Shown piece by piece: positions 1 through 9,001 of a stretch of DNA of 64,000 nt (its first letter is position 1; each line of letters starts with the position of its first letter). Position numbers and translations under genes: made by a program. The notes beneath the pieces are model-generated. The model was not told the origin of the DNA. It did no database searches and saw only the letters and a list, made by a program, of their open reading frames with translations. This DNA is from Anodontia alba (Eukaryota; Mollusca; Bivalvia; Lucinida; Lucinidae): NCBI GenBank assembly GCA_964016985.1, contig OZ024830.1, positions 76,993,763 to 77,057,762 on the forward strand. The letters run 5' to 3'.

Positions 1-218
1 ATTCCTGCCGTATTACATTGAAATTGGTCTAGTGGTTTCTGACATGAAGAATATATATATAACCCCCTGGCGGCCATGTTTTTTTTTTTGACGAATCACG
101 ATAGCTTAAACAATCTTGATAGAGGGTAACCAAAGGAACATTATTGCCAAGTGATACTGCAATCATTCCAGTGGTTTCTGACTAGAAGATATTTAAAGTT
201 TTCTATATATATATATTC
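1..218 (+). repeat. ~165-bp tandem array, left piece
   Basis: Start of an array whose unit runs from GGGAAAATAAGCCCCG through a 'GGCCATGTTTTT' block and a 'TTGAAATCGGTCC' block to a TATA-rich end. It continues at 1452, 2256 and 2711, so four segments belong to one array split by three insertions. The head of the array lies upstream of the window. The same unit occurs inverted at 55293-59275. Confidence 0.85.
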
Positions 219-1450
219 AGAAGTATTGTGACACTGCATATGCCAGAAGTGGTGTTAATCAGATGTGGATCCTGAAAAACTCCAAAGAGCTCTTAGAAAA
301 CCTAAAGGCACAATCTCTTCATTCCGTCAACAGTATAAAATCTTTCGATTTCTCTACTCTTTACACTACTATTCCTCATGATAAATTGAAATCTAAATTA
401 AAGGCAATTATCAACCAGTGTTTCTTCCACAAGAATGGTAACCGTCGATTTCAGTATGTTGTCATTGGCTACAAAGACACATACTTCATTCGGGATCACG
501 CTGATGCACCACAAAAATACTCAGATGCAGATGTCATTAAGATGCTGGAATATCTAATCGACAATATTTTTTGTGGAGTTCGGCGGTCGGATATTTCAAC
601 AAACAATCGGCATACCGATGGGTACTAATTGTGCACCGTTACTTGCCGACTTGTTTTTATACTCGTATGAGGCGGAGTTTGTACAAAGTCTCCTCCAAGC
701 AGGCAAGAAACACCTCGCACAACAATTCGATTTCACCTACAGATATATAGATGATGTATTGTCTCTGAAAAACACAAAATTTGCAGAGTATTTAGAATTC
801 ATCTACCCACGTGAACTTGAAATAAAGGAAACAACGGAGACTTCAGCCTCCTCCTCATACTTGGATTGTTATCTCTACATCGACAATGGAAAGCTTACTA
901 CTAGGCTTTACGACAAACGGGATGACTTCAATTTTCCCATCGTTAACTTTCCTTTCCTGAGCAGTAATATCCCTTCTGCACCAGCATACGGCGTTTACGT
1001 TTCACAGTTAATCCGTTATGCCAGAACTTGTTCAAATTATCAGGACTTCATGGAGCGTGGGAAAGTGCTCACTCAAAAGTTGTTGAGCCAGGGGTATCAA
1101 AAAACCAAACTGGTAGTAACACTTAAGAAGTTCTATGGGAGACATCATGATCTAGTCAATCCCTACAATGTGGCAGTTTCCAGAATTGTTTCTGATGTTT
1201 TTGCCAGTGACGCGCCATAAGTAGACTTCCCAAATCCCGGACATACGCTTCTACCGATATTTCCTTCGTTCAGGCCCATGGGCATGGTGGGCGAAGCTTG
1301 CTTACCAAGTAATGCTTACTATCCGCGGACGCCTGATTACACCCTTTGTTCTGGGGTCCATGTCTGTTGGTCTGAACATTCTGATTCGTCATTCGTTTAT
1401 GGATTTATGATTTTGAATTACGGCTTTGGTACCATGACCGCAACTACTTA
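219..1450 (+). mobile_element. Truncated Penelope-like RT element (family 3)
   Basis: A 5'-truncated reverse-transcriptase copy. The reading frame opens at 221 directly after the TATA end of the 165-bp unit. Frame 2 runs to 628 and carries FDFSTLYTTIPH (RT motif 1-2). Frame 3 then carries QTIGIPMGTNCAPLLA (motif 4), YRYIDDVL (catalytic motif with two Asp) and KRDDFNFPIVNFPFL near the C-terminus, ending at 1220. The frame change at about 566-592 looks like a single-base indel, so the copy is dead. About 230 bases of 3' UTR follow before the array resumes. The long KRDD-type C-terminal part suggests a Penelope-like element; another non-LTR RT group is possible. No endonuclease domain is present. 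Confidence 0.75.
221..1220 (+). pseudogene. Reverse transcriptase fragment, frameshifted
   Basis: Coding part of the element above. It begins inside the protein with no genuine initiator (the Met at 263 is internal), so the fingers N-terminus is missing. Both catalytic Asp of YIDD remain. Two overlapping frames share 573-628, and the switch between them joins ..LIDNIF to FGGRIFQQTIG, which is continuous RT sequence. A single indel is the simplest explanation; a programmed frameshift is less likely because no slippery heptamer plus structure is evident. Confidence 0.75.
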
Positions 1451-1451
1451 C

Positions 1452-1982
1452 TAGGGAAAATAAGCCCCGCCCCCTAACGGCAATGTTTTTCGACGAATCA
1501 TGACGGCTTGAATAATTTTGGTAAAGAGTCACCTAGGAAATCTTCCTGCCAAGTCATATTGAAATCGCTCCAGTTGTTTCTGACAAGAAGATTTTTTTTA
1601 AAGTTTTCTATATAGATATATAGGGAAAATAAGCCCCGGTCACTAGCGGCCATATTTTTTTTAACAAATCATGACGGCTTCAACAATCTTAGTAGAAGGT
1701 CACAAAGGAAACATTCCTGCAAAAAATATATTGAAATCGGTCCAGTAGTTTCTGACAAGAAGAATTTTAAATGGTTCTATATAGATATATAGGGACAATA
1801 AGCCCCGCCGCCTAGCGGCCATGTTCTTTTACGAATCATGGTGGCTTGAACAATCTTTTTAGAAGGTCACTATTGGAATATTTCTGCTGTATTATATTGA
1901 AACTACCCAATAGTATCTGACAAGAAGATTTTTTAAGTTTTCTATATAGATATATAGGGAAAATAAGCCTCGCCTCCCTGTC
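1452..1982 (+). repeat. ~165-bp tandem array, second piece
   Basis: Three full units (starts near 1454, 1623 and 1792) and a fourth that begins near 1957 and is cut short at 1982. Spacing is 165-169 bases. The last unit is cut by the RT 3' fragment at 1983. Confidence 0.85.
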
Positions 1983-2255
1983 GAACAAAATAACATAAGG
2001 TAAGACATAAAACAAATCGCCCCGTAGAATAATTAAGTCTTGTCTTGTGTTATTTGTGTTATTTTGTTCTCGTGTTTTTCAGTCCTTTTAGCATTGCAAT
2101 TACCTAGCTTGGGGAAGAGCTAATCTTAGTACATTTCATACGTTTGTTCGATTTGCGCTTGTTTGGTTTTGTCTGTTTCCTCTTCCTCTTGGTATCTGGG
2201 AAGGACTGCGGCTTGTGAATATGGAATTAACTGGACTTTTCTCTTACCTTTTCTG
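1983..2255 (+). mobile_element. Penelope-like family 1, 3' fragment with inverted head
   Basis: Bases 2040-2255 match the 3' UTR seen at 24490-24707 and 5760-5984. Bases 1983-2033 are a reverse-complement copy of the adjoining part of that same 3' UTR, so the insertion begins with a short inverted piece. Such foldback heads are known for Penelope-like insertions. No coding sequence remains. Part of the 165-bp unit is missing at the junction. Confidence 0.7.
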
Positions 2256-2430
2256 ACAAGAAGGGTTTTAAAGTTTTCTATATACTAGATATATAGGGCA
2301 AATCAGGCCCGGTACCGAGCGGACACAGTTTTTGCCAACTCAAGACGGCTTGAACGATCTTAGTAGAAGGTCACCAAGGAAACATTCCTGCAGAGTTATA
2401 TTGAAATCGTTCCAGTAGTTTCTGACAAGA
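2256..2430 (+). repeat. ~165-bp tandem array, third piece
   Basis: About one unit between the RT fragment and the palindromic MITE. It ends at ...TCTGACAAGA, and the MITE at 2431 splits the unit. Confidence 0.85.
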
Positions 2431-2710
2431 CATTACGAAAACACGCCTATTCAAACATATGGAAAATTTCACCTCCAAAAACTGAAAATTTTCAGATAAA
2501 AAACTCAGATATTTTTTCATATTTCTGCTCAAAACATAGATTGTGGGTACTCGTTAGAACTGCATCGACGAAGCGGTTCTAACGAGTACCCACAATCTAT
2601 GTTTTAGAGCAGAAATAAGAAAAATAATTTGTACCCCTGTAAACCCCAGTTTTACTATATAAAAGTGGGGTTTAAGGGGGTCAAAATTATATAGGCGTGT
2701 TTTCGTAATG
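2431..2710. mobile_element. Palindromic MITE, copy 1 of 5
   Basis: 280-bp element with near-perfect terminal inverted repeats (CATTACGAAAACACGCCTAT and complement). A central palindrome of about 75 bases contains TTGTGGGTACTCGTTAGAAC and its complement, and a second hairpin sits in the right half (ACCCCAG ... GTGGGGTT). Other copies lie at 20693, 26200, 43772 and 63530. It interrupts a 165-bp unit so that the flanks TCTGACAAGA and AGATTTTT join to the exact consensus with nothing duplicated. No protein is encoded. Confidence 0.9.
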
Positions 2711-3800
2711 AGATTTTTAAATGTTTCTATATAGATATATGGGGAAAATAAGCCCCGCGCCTGTCGGCCATTTTTTACGAATCATGATGGCTTGAACAAT
2801 CTTGATCGAAGGTACCATAGAACATTTTTGCTGTATTATATTGAAATCGGTGGTCCGGTAGTTTCTGACAAAAAGATTTTAAAAGTTTTCTGTATAGATA
2901 TATAGGGAAAATAAGCCTCAGGGTTCGGCCTGTTTTTCTTTATGAATCATGACGGCTTAAACAATCTTGGTAGAGGGTCACCAAAGAAACATATCTGCTA
3001 AGTTATATTGAAATCGGTCCAGTGGTTTCTGACAAGTAGATTTTTAAAGTTTTCTATATAGATATGTAGGATAAAATAAGCCCCGCCCTCTAGCGGCCAT
3101 GTTTTTTTTTGATGAATCATGTCAGTTTGAACATTTTGGTAGAGGGTCACCAAAGAAACATTGCTGCCAAGTTATATTAAAATCGGTATAGTGGTTTCTG
3201 ACAAGAAGATTTTTAAATTTTTCTATATAGATATACGTATAAGTTAAATAAGCCCCGTCCCTGGGTGGCCATGTTTTTTGACAAATCACAATGGCTTGAA
3301 CAATCTTTGTAGAGGGTTTCCAAAGGAACATTCGTGCCGAGTGATATTGATATCGGTCAAGTGGTTTCTGACAAGAATATTTGTAGAATTTTCTGTGTTG
3401 ATATATAAGGAAAATAAGCCCCACGCCCTAGCGGCTATGTTTTTCTACGAATCATGACGGCTTGAACAATCTTGGTAAAGGGAAAATTTCTGCCGAGTAA
3501 TATTGAAATCGGTCAAGTAGTTTCTTATAAGAAGATTTTTAAAGTTTTCTATATAGTTATATACGGGGAAAATAAGCCCCGCCCCGCCCCCTACCCCCCC
3601 CCCCCCAGTGGCCACTTTTTTTGACGAATCATATCACACTAAAGGAACATTTCTGCCAAATTATTTTGAAATCGGTCAAGCGGTTTCTGACAAGAAAATA
3701 TTTTAAAGTTTTTTTTTTTATTTATTTTGCTTTTAGTTGCATGGCAACCAGAACTCTGCTTAGATTCCAATTCTTTGAACAACATTCAGTTGGTAACTCC
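2711..3800 (+). repeat. ~165-bp tandem array, fourth piece
   Basis: Units beginning near 2741, 2905, 3069, 3245, 3409 and 3576, so about 164-176 bases each. A run of C interrupts the unit at 3593-3606. Confidence 0.85.
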
Positions 3801-3956
3801 AAAGGATCATTCCTGTGAAGTTTGATTCAAATTGGCCCAGCGGTTTAGGAGGAGATGTCAATTGTTGACAGACGATGGACGACGGACAAACGACGGACGC
3901 CGGAGTACTGGTCTGTTAGAATAGCTCACTGAGCACTACGTGCTTAGGTGAGTTAA
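3801..3956 (+). repeat. Tail of the 165-bp array element
   Basis: After the last unit come a GACGGAC-type simple stretch (3869-3902) and the terminal hairpin GAGCACTACGTGCTTAGGTG. The same tail (GACGGAC stretch, then GAGCAC...GTGCTC, then AGGTGAGCTAA) closes the unrelated 144-bp array at 55020-55140. This marks the right end of one mobile unit. Confidence 0.75.
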
Positions 3957-5068
3957 AACATATTTCAAATTCTCATTCTTAGAAGTGATTGAATAATCTT
4001 TAGACCCAGTATAATCGCTACTGTTTTTGCTGGAAACTGAGTTTACTTGTTTTGACGACAGTTCCATGCTAATTTCAGAGGCAACATGAGAAAGTTCCAT
4101 AACTCTGTTCAGAAATTGAACATTTTCCCTGTGACATGCAAATGTCTTCAAATGGTATATATACTGAATTTCTTCACTAAATGAACAAACATTTCGAGTA
4201 TTAGTATGGTCCTTTTCCTTATTATCACTGTTATCATTATTTTCGTTTGTATTTTCAAAACTGATAAATCCCAGTATATTTCGTAACTATCACTTACAGT
4301 CTTTTGCAACAATTCTTTTTTTTCTTTTTAGTCATATTCTTCTTTAGAACTAACCAATTAACTAATGGTATAACATCTTCATCACTTTCCCCAATATCTT
4401 CACTTTCTACAGTGTCTTTCATCAAAACCACATTTATCAAACATTTCACAAGTGCCATGATTGTAAAAACTTCAGTCTCTCTCCAAGCCCGGCTCATCAA
4501 CGAAATAACATTAAGAACGTTTATATTCTTTAACAGTTCCGAGCCACATTTTGTAGAATTTTCCTTTTGAGTTAGCAAATACTCGGTCTGTTAGTGGTAG
4601 AATTTGAGTTTCACATCCTGAATAATGCCTTGGGCCATAGGTTAAGGCAACAGATGTGGTGTTTTGTGGCAAGAATACAAATTTTGCATTTTCCAAAGTC
4701 AACTGCGGGTGAGAAGGACCATTGTACACAAACAAAAGGATGTTTCTATCCTGTCCATACATACGCATATCCAACGTCCTAACCCATTCCTCAAACAATT
4801 AGCTGTTCATCCAACTTTTCAAATTGTTCTCATAAGCCACTGGAAGGAAAGCTGGTGCAATCCAACTGAAACACTAAGGTTTGGAAGATTTTCCTGTGAC
4901 AAGTGGTTTAATCTACTACAGAGCTGCCCTCCCCCCACCCCCGCCTCTCCCAACCCCCGTAGCCTAGTGGATAGGAGATTTGACTCTTAATTCATTAGGT
5001 TTCTCAACGCTGTGGTTCGAGCCTCGCTCGGGTCACATGTGGGAAAGCCAAGTTCTGCTTACGGACGG

Positions 5069-5102
<34 letters not shown>

Positions 5103-5365
5103 GTTGTTGTTCTTGTTGTTTTACACTCTTTCTCCCAGCACAAACAGTTCCAGCAGCTACAAGTGTTCTGTTTCTATCTCTAAAATACAATTTCGTCTCA
5201 TCGATATCAAATATGTCCCTGGTTTCATATCCTTCACATATCCAATCATTTACACATTTTGAATCGACGTCACCCCTTTCTCCTCTCATTTGCTTAAATA
5301 ATGTTTCTTTTCAAGAACATATCCAACCACCTGTAGGAGGGCTTAAAATCACGTAGTCCCAAGTC
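3940..5365 (-). pseudogene. Pogo/Tigger-type DDE transposase remnant
   Basis: Read on the minus strand from about 5365 down. A helix-turn-helix-like stretch (ERGDVDSKCVNDWICEGY) is followed by FDIDETKLYFR (first catalytic Asp of the DDE-1/CENP-B-like family), then after an interruption PVAYENN, FEEWVRTLD, the LFVYNGPSHPQL block, FVFLPQNTTSV and a degenerate C-terminal tail. In LFVxNxPSH the second catalytic Asp is Tyr, so this copy cannot be active. Stops and frame changes break it (near 4799, 4615 and 4290). A SINE with a long T tract is inserted at about 4958-5121 between the first Asp and the rest. Family identity is from motif order. Confidence 0.8.
4955..5121 (+). mobile_element. tRNA-derived SINE inside the transposase remnant
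   Basis: An A-box-like TAGCCTAGTGGATAGGAG (4960-4977) and a B-box GGTTCGAGCCT (5014-5024) lie about 50 bases apart, followed by about 50 bases of body and a long T run (5074-5101) with TTG repeats. Layout is that of a tRNA-headed SINE. The host coding sequence resumes on both sides. Confidence 0.7.
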
Positions 5366-5419
5366 TTCCGCATGTTTTATTTTTTTATTTTTTATTTTAA
5401 TATTTATTTATTTTTTTAT
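5366..5419. repeat. T/A-rich low-complexity tract
   Basis: Runs of TTTA/TTTTTA between the transposase remnant and the next RT fragment. No gene seen. Confidence 0.6.
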
Positions 5420-6570
5420 TTGGATGGCGACGTTCCGCGTGCTCCCTCTTATGGTGTTTAACTTTCTCAGCTTATTCGGTTTGCAAGAATGTCAAGTTGT
5501 TTGGCTGACTTCAAGCTCGTAATAAAAATTTGACTGTCAAACTTCTCCAACAGGGGTGTCGGTATTATTAACTTAGGAAAGTTTTTTTCTAAGTATCATC
5601 AACACTATAAATTGGTTTTTAAATACGATACCGGACTAAAAACATTTCTGTTACAAGGCCTATCGGAACCTGAATTTTATGGTGGCTTAGCCGACCGTTC
5701 TAAGGCGGTGGTACCGGTGTTAGTCTTACTCTTTGTTGCTTTGTGGTTTATTCTACGAGGCGATTTGTTGTAGTCTTTCCGTGTGTCATTTTGTTCTTGT
5801 GTTTTTCAGTCCTTTTAGTATTGCGATTACCTCGCTTGGGGAAGAGAGAGCTAATCTTAGTGCTTTTCGTACGTTTGTTCGGTTTGTGGTCGTTTAGATT
5901 TGTCGGTTTCCTCTTCCTCTTGGGGTCTGGGAAGGGTTGCGGTTTGTGATTGTGGCACTCTTTGGACTTTTCTCTTACCTTTTTTTTAGTGTATAAGCTT
6001 AGATAAAATGCACGAAAACCCGATATTTTAATCATTTTAATAAACTTGTTATATGTTATAAACGAAAGGGTATAACATAAATGTCATAAAACAGTCTGCT
6101 TGCTTAGCTGTTTATCCAATCACGGTTGACCACTTTGTTAACCTCTTTAATTGCACGCTGGTGGGCCGGGTTTAGACTCTATGATTGGTCCGACTTAAAA
6201 CTATTCATAATACATGTTTTTACCACTATGGAAGCTGAGGGCGAGGGTTGGAATCCCGTAAAGTTAGCTTTATCCCCCACCCCCACCCTCAGTAAGTCAG
6301 CACTGACCTTTCCAAAGCGATACTTTAATTGTGGTACATTTTTGTTAATCGTTATGTAGTGTTTCACTTTCTAAAGTTTTTCTTTTAACAACAATGTAAG
6401 TTGATTATAAGTTGGGTAACAGAGTTCCCACTTTTTTTGGAAAGAGTTGCCAACTCTGCTTGCCATCTGCTCATTTTGTGACTGCTTTATTGCATTTGTC
6501 CTGTCTTTCCCTTTAGTGTTGGAGGCTAGATGTGGATCTGATTGTATCAGTTCCTAAGTTCACTTCTTTA
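5420..6570 (+). mobile_element. Penelope-like family 2 fragment, interrupted
   Basis: Decayed RT C-terminal coding plus 3' UTR. Bases 5420-5687 encode a degraded version of FLDGDVPR..SYGV..SQLIRFAR and GLSEPEFYGGL. The frame stops at GGCTTAG, where a family 1 3' UTR piece is inserted, and resumes after a repeated TTAG at about 5982 as VYKLR..., reaching NLFNCTLVGRV near 6172. The remaining 3' UTR (6183-6570) matches 14400-14760. Several stops are present; nothing is functional. Confidence 0.65.
5688..5984 (+). mobile_element. Penelope-like family 1 3' UTR, nested insertion
   Basis: Nearly identical to 24418-24707 and to the complement of 7500-7770. It starts at CCGACCGTTCTAAGG and ends in a T run. 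It sits inside the family 2 coding region, flanked by TTAG on both sides. It carries only the element's 3' end, as expected of a severely 5'-truncated retrocopy. Confidence 0.75.
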
Positions 6571-6864
6571 CTTTAAAGCTCTCTGTTGAATAAGTGGACC
6601 CGAAACACTGGTCCATTATAACTGATCATCCGTAACCTTTACTTCTTTTGATTGATGATCGGAAAGACGTTTTTTCTTAGACAACATCGGAAAATTCTCT
6701 TTTTTAGAAACATTTTTTTTTCACTATTTATTTTAATAGACAGGTTGTAAAAAATGAAAAACTAAGCTGTCAATTTGGATCATTTTAGATTTTTTGTCAA
6801 TAAAGGTTAAGAAACTAGATCAAATAGCCCGAAATATATAAGACACATTTTCAGCCAGAAAGTA

Positions 6865-7113
6865 CTGGGCCCAGTTTTTCAAAACTAACGATGTCGTTAG
6901 TTAACGATTCGTTAAAATTTACATCGAGTGATACGCAAATATGCTGAATTTTTTTGCTGAAAAAATGTGAGTAGCTTTTGCATTACAAAAGCTACTCACA
7001 TTTTTTCACCAAAAAAATATCAGAATATTGCATATTAAATCCGCTAAAACAGTTAACGAAATGACCCTTAACGAGCTCGTTAAGCTAACGATGCTTTAAG
7101 CAACTGGGCCCAG
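6865..7113. mobile_element. MITE with CTGGGCCCAG termini
   Basis: 249-bp element whose ends are both CTGGGCCCAG, itself a palindrome. Next to the ends are CGTTAG/CTAACG inverted blocks. The centre (6959-7012) is a strong hairpin with a stem of about 20 bases (AATGTGAGTAGCTTTTG and complement). No ORF. Confidence 0.75.
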
Positions 7114-7142
7114 ATATATTTCTTATTCCTCCATGACAGCAT

Positions 7143-7269
7143 ATGCTGTAGATACTCATTAAATGTGCAATGCTGTGGATACTCATTAAATGTGCAATGC
7201 TGTGGATACTCATTAAATGTGCAATGCTGTGGATACTCATTAAATGTGCAATGCTGTGGATACTCATTA
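7143..7269. repeat. 27-bp minisatellite
   Basis: Unit GATACTCATTAAATGTGCAA plus TGCTGTG, with starts at 7151, 7178, 7205, 7232 and 7259, almost identical. It begins about 30 bases right of the MITE. The unit length is divisible by three, so a minus-strand frame reads SIHSIAHLM repeatedly; this is a by-product. Confidence 0.9.
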
Positions 7270-7482
7270 GAAGCGCTCGTCCAGGCGCTTCGAAACAGTA
7301 TATAAATCATGTTTTCATAGAGAAATAAGAAACAAATATTATCTGGATACCGCTCCTATCTATCTGGAGCGATGTATAAGTATCTGGAAGAGGACTAAAA
7401 TAATAATTACTATATTTTAAATAAGTAGATTATTAGTCTATGAAATTCTGGCCGATTCCCAACAGAGCTACCCTAGTACAAA

Positions 7483-8726
7483 AAGATAAGATAAAAGTCC
7501 AGCCACAATCACAAACCGCAGCTCTTCCCAGACACCAAGAGAAAGAGAAAACCCACAAATCCAAACAAGTACGAATCGAACAAACGTACGAAAAGCACTA
7601 AGATTAGTTCTCTCCTACCCAAGCGAGGTAATCGCAATGCTAAAAGGACTGTAAAACACAAGAACAAAATGAAACAAGGTATGACATAAAACAAATCGCC
7701 TCGTAGAATAAACCACAAAGCAACAAAGAGTAAGACTAATACCGGGACCACCGCCTTAGAATAGTCAGTAGAGTAAACCACCGGGGGTGGGGGGTGGTTT
7801 GAAGCACTTTTACAGCTAGCCAACTTCACCCTGGGTGCCGATGCTACTCTTAATAACATAAAAATTCAGTTAAAGGCTCCCAACTCAGTCAATGCATCAA
7901 AGCGAAAACATAAAAATCAAATTAATCACTATAATGAACAAAGACAAGTACTCATGGCTAATTCTACTGTATGCCAGAGTAAATGAAAACCAATAGTTGA
8001 ACCACGGCGGGCCAAGCCAAAGACATATCGTCAAGCCCCAACCCACTGGTTAAAGTTTTACGAAGAGGCCGTCATTGAGTCTGAGGCCCGAACCGCCGTC
8101 GTGCAATTAAAGAGTAAAGCATAGCCATCAATAATGATTGGGTTGACAACTAGGCCTGCAGTCTGCCGCATAATATCCAGGTTATAGCCAATTCTTTTAT
8201 AACGGTTAATAAGTTTTCTGAATTGTTCCGAAAAGTTAGATTTTCCTACAATTTTTCTAAATCTGTACACTAAGTCACCGTAAAATTCTGGTTCTGATAT
8301 ACCTTGTTGCAGAAGTGTTTTCAGACTGACGCTATATTTTTCTACCAAGGCACTGTGTCTGCGATAAAATTTCGAAAACGCCTTACGAAGTTTAAAATAA
8401 CGATAGCTCTGCCTAAGAAGTTTGGCAGTAAGGGCTTTATTACGGTAGTTAACGTCACTAAGATTTGAAGAAGCTCTGGCGAATCTAATAAGCTGAGATA
8501 TGTATACCCCATATGAGGTACGCCGGGGGACATCGCCATCCAGAAAAGGGAATTGACTATATCAAAATCAAAATCGTCCCTTTTATCATAAATTTTGATG
8601 GAAACTGTACCACTAGATATACATAGATTCAAATCCAAAAAGGGTGCCTCGGTATCGGAAGAATTTGCTCCATCTAATTGGAGTTCTGTAGGGTATATGC
8701 GGTCCACCATTTGGTCAAAATAAATA
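7483..8726 (-). mobile_element. Penelope-like family 1 copy, 5'-truncated
   Basis: Read on the minus strand: RT C-terminal half (8755-8340) with FDQMVDRIYPTEL, FLDLNLCIS and YDKRDDFDFDIVN, then in another frame (8348-8058) VEKYSVSLKTLLQQG, EPEFYGDLVYRFRKIVG and SLF/LLFNCTTAVRASDSM up to the stop at 8058. A 3' UTR of about 570 bases follows, matching the plus-strand copy at 24136-24707. Frameshifts near 8345 and 8500 show it is dead. Its upstream side is cut by a TA-flanked MITE at 8727. Confidence 0.75.
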
Positions 8727-8755
8727 CAGTCGACTCTCGTTATCTCGAATTCCAA
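8058..8755 (-). pseudogene. RT C-terminal fragment (Penelope-like family 1)
   Basis: Two overlapping minus-strand frames give about 230 residues of the RT thumb and C-terminal extension. The catalytic YxDD region would lie beyond 9000 and is not intact there. Removing the MITE at 8727-8999 and keeping one TA restores a continuous frame (INDIYFDQM), so this was once a longer RT copy. Confidence 0.7.
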
Positions 8756-8999
8756 GGGACTCTCTAAACTACTTCGAGATATCCATACCTCGACATATCA
8801 GATTTGCGGAATTAAGGAATACAATTAATGTATTTTTACTCCTTATGTTAGAGATATAATGAAAATATTGTGGTAAAGAGGAGAGCAATTTCTCCTCTTT
8901 TCTACAATATTTTATTACTTGTTGTTAGATTTACATGTTGAAACAGGGACCAGATTTTCACTTCGAGATAAGCGAGGTCGAGATAACAAGAGTCCACTG
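8727..8999. mobile_element. TA-flanked MITE, pogo/Tigger-like ends
   Basis: 273-bp element with terminal inverted repeats CAGTCGACTCTCGTTATCTC and its near complement, flanked on both sides by TA (8725-8726 and 9000-9001). A hairpin lies in the middle (8874-8915, GAGGAG...CTCCTC). CAGT ends with a TA duplication fit the Tc1/mariner-pogo group; a link to the transposase at 3940-5365 is only inference. Confidence 0.8.
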
Positions 9000-9001
9000 T
9001 A

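Noticed and set aside
5748..6035. Minus-strand open frame rich in Lys and Arg
   Set aside because: It is the antisense of the Penelope-like 3' UTR and recurs wherever that UTR recurs.
7143..7269. CRISPR-like array
   Set aside because: Units are contiguous with no variable spacers, and the sequence is from an animal genome.
7080..7310. Repeat protein NEYPQHCTF on the minus strand
   Set aside because: Follows from a 27-bp minisatellite; no start context or neighbouring exon.
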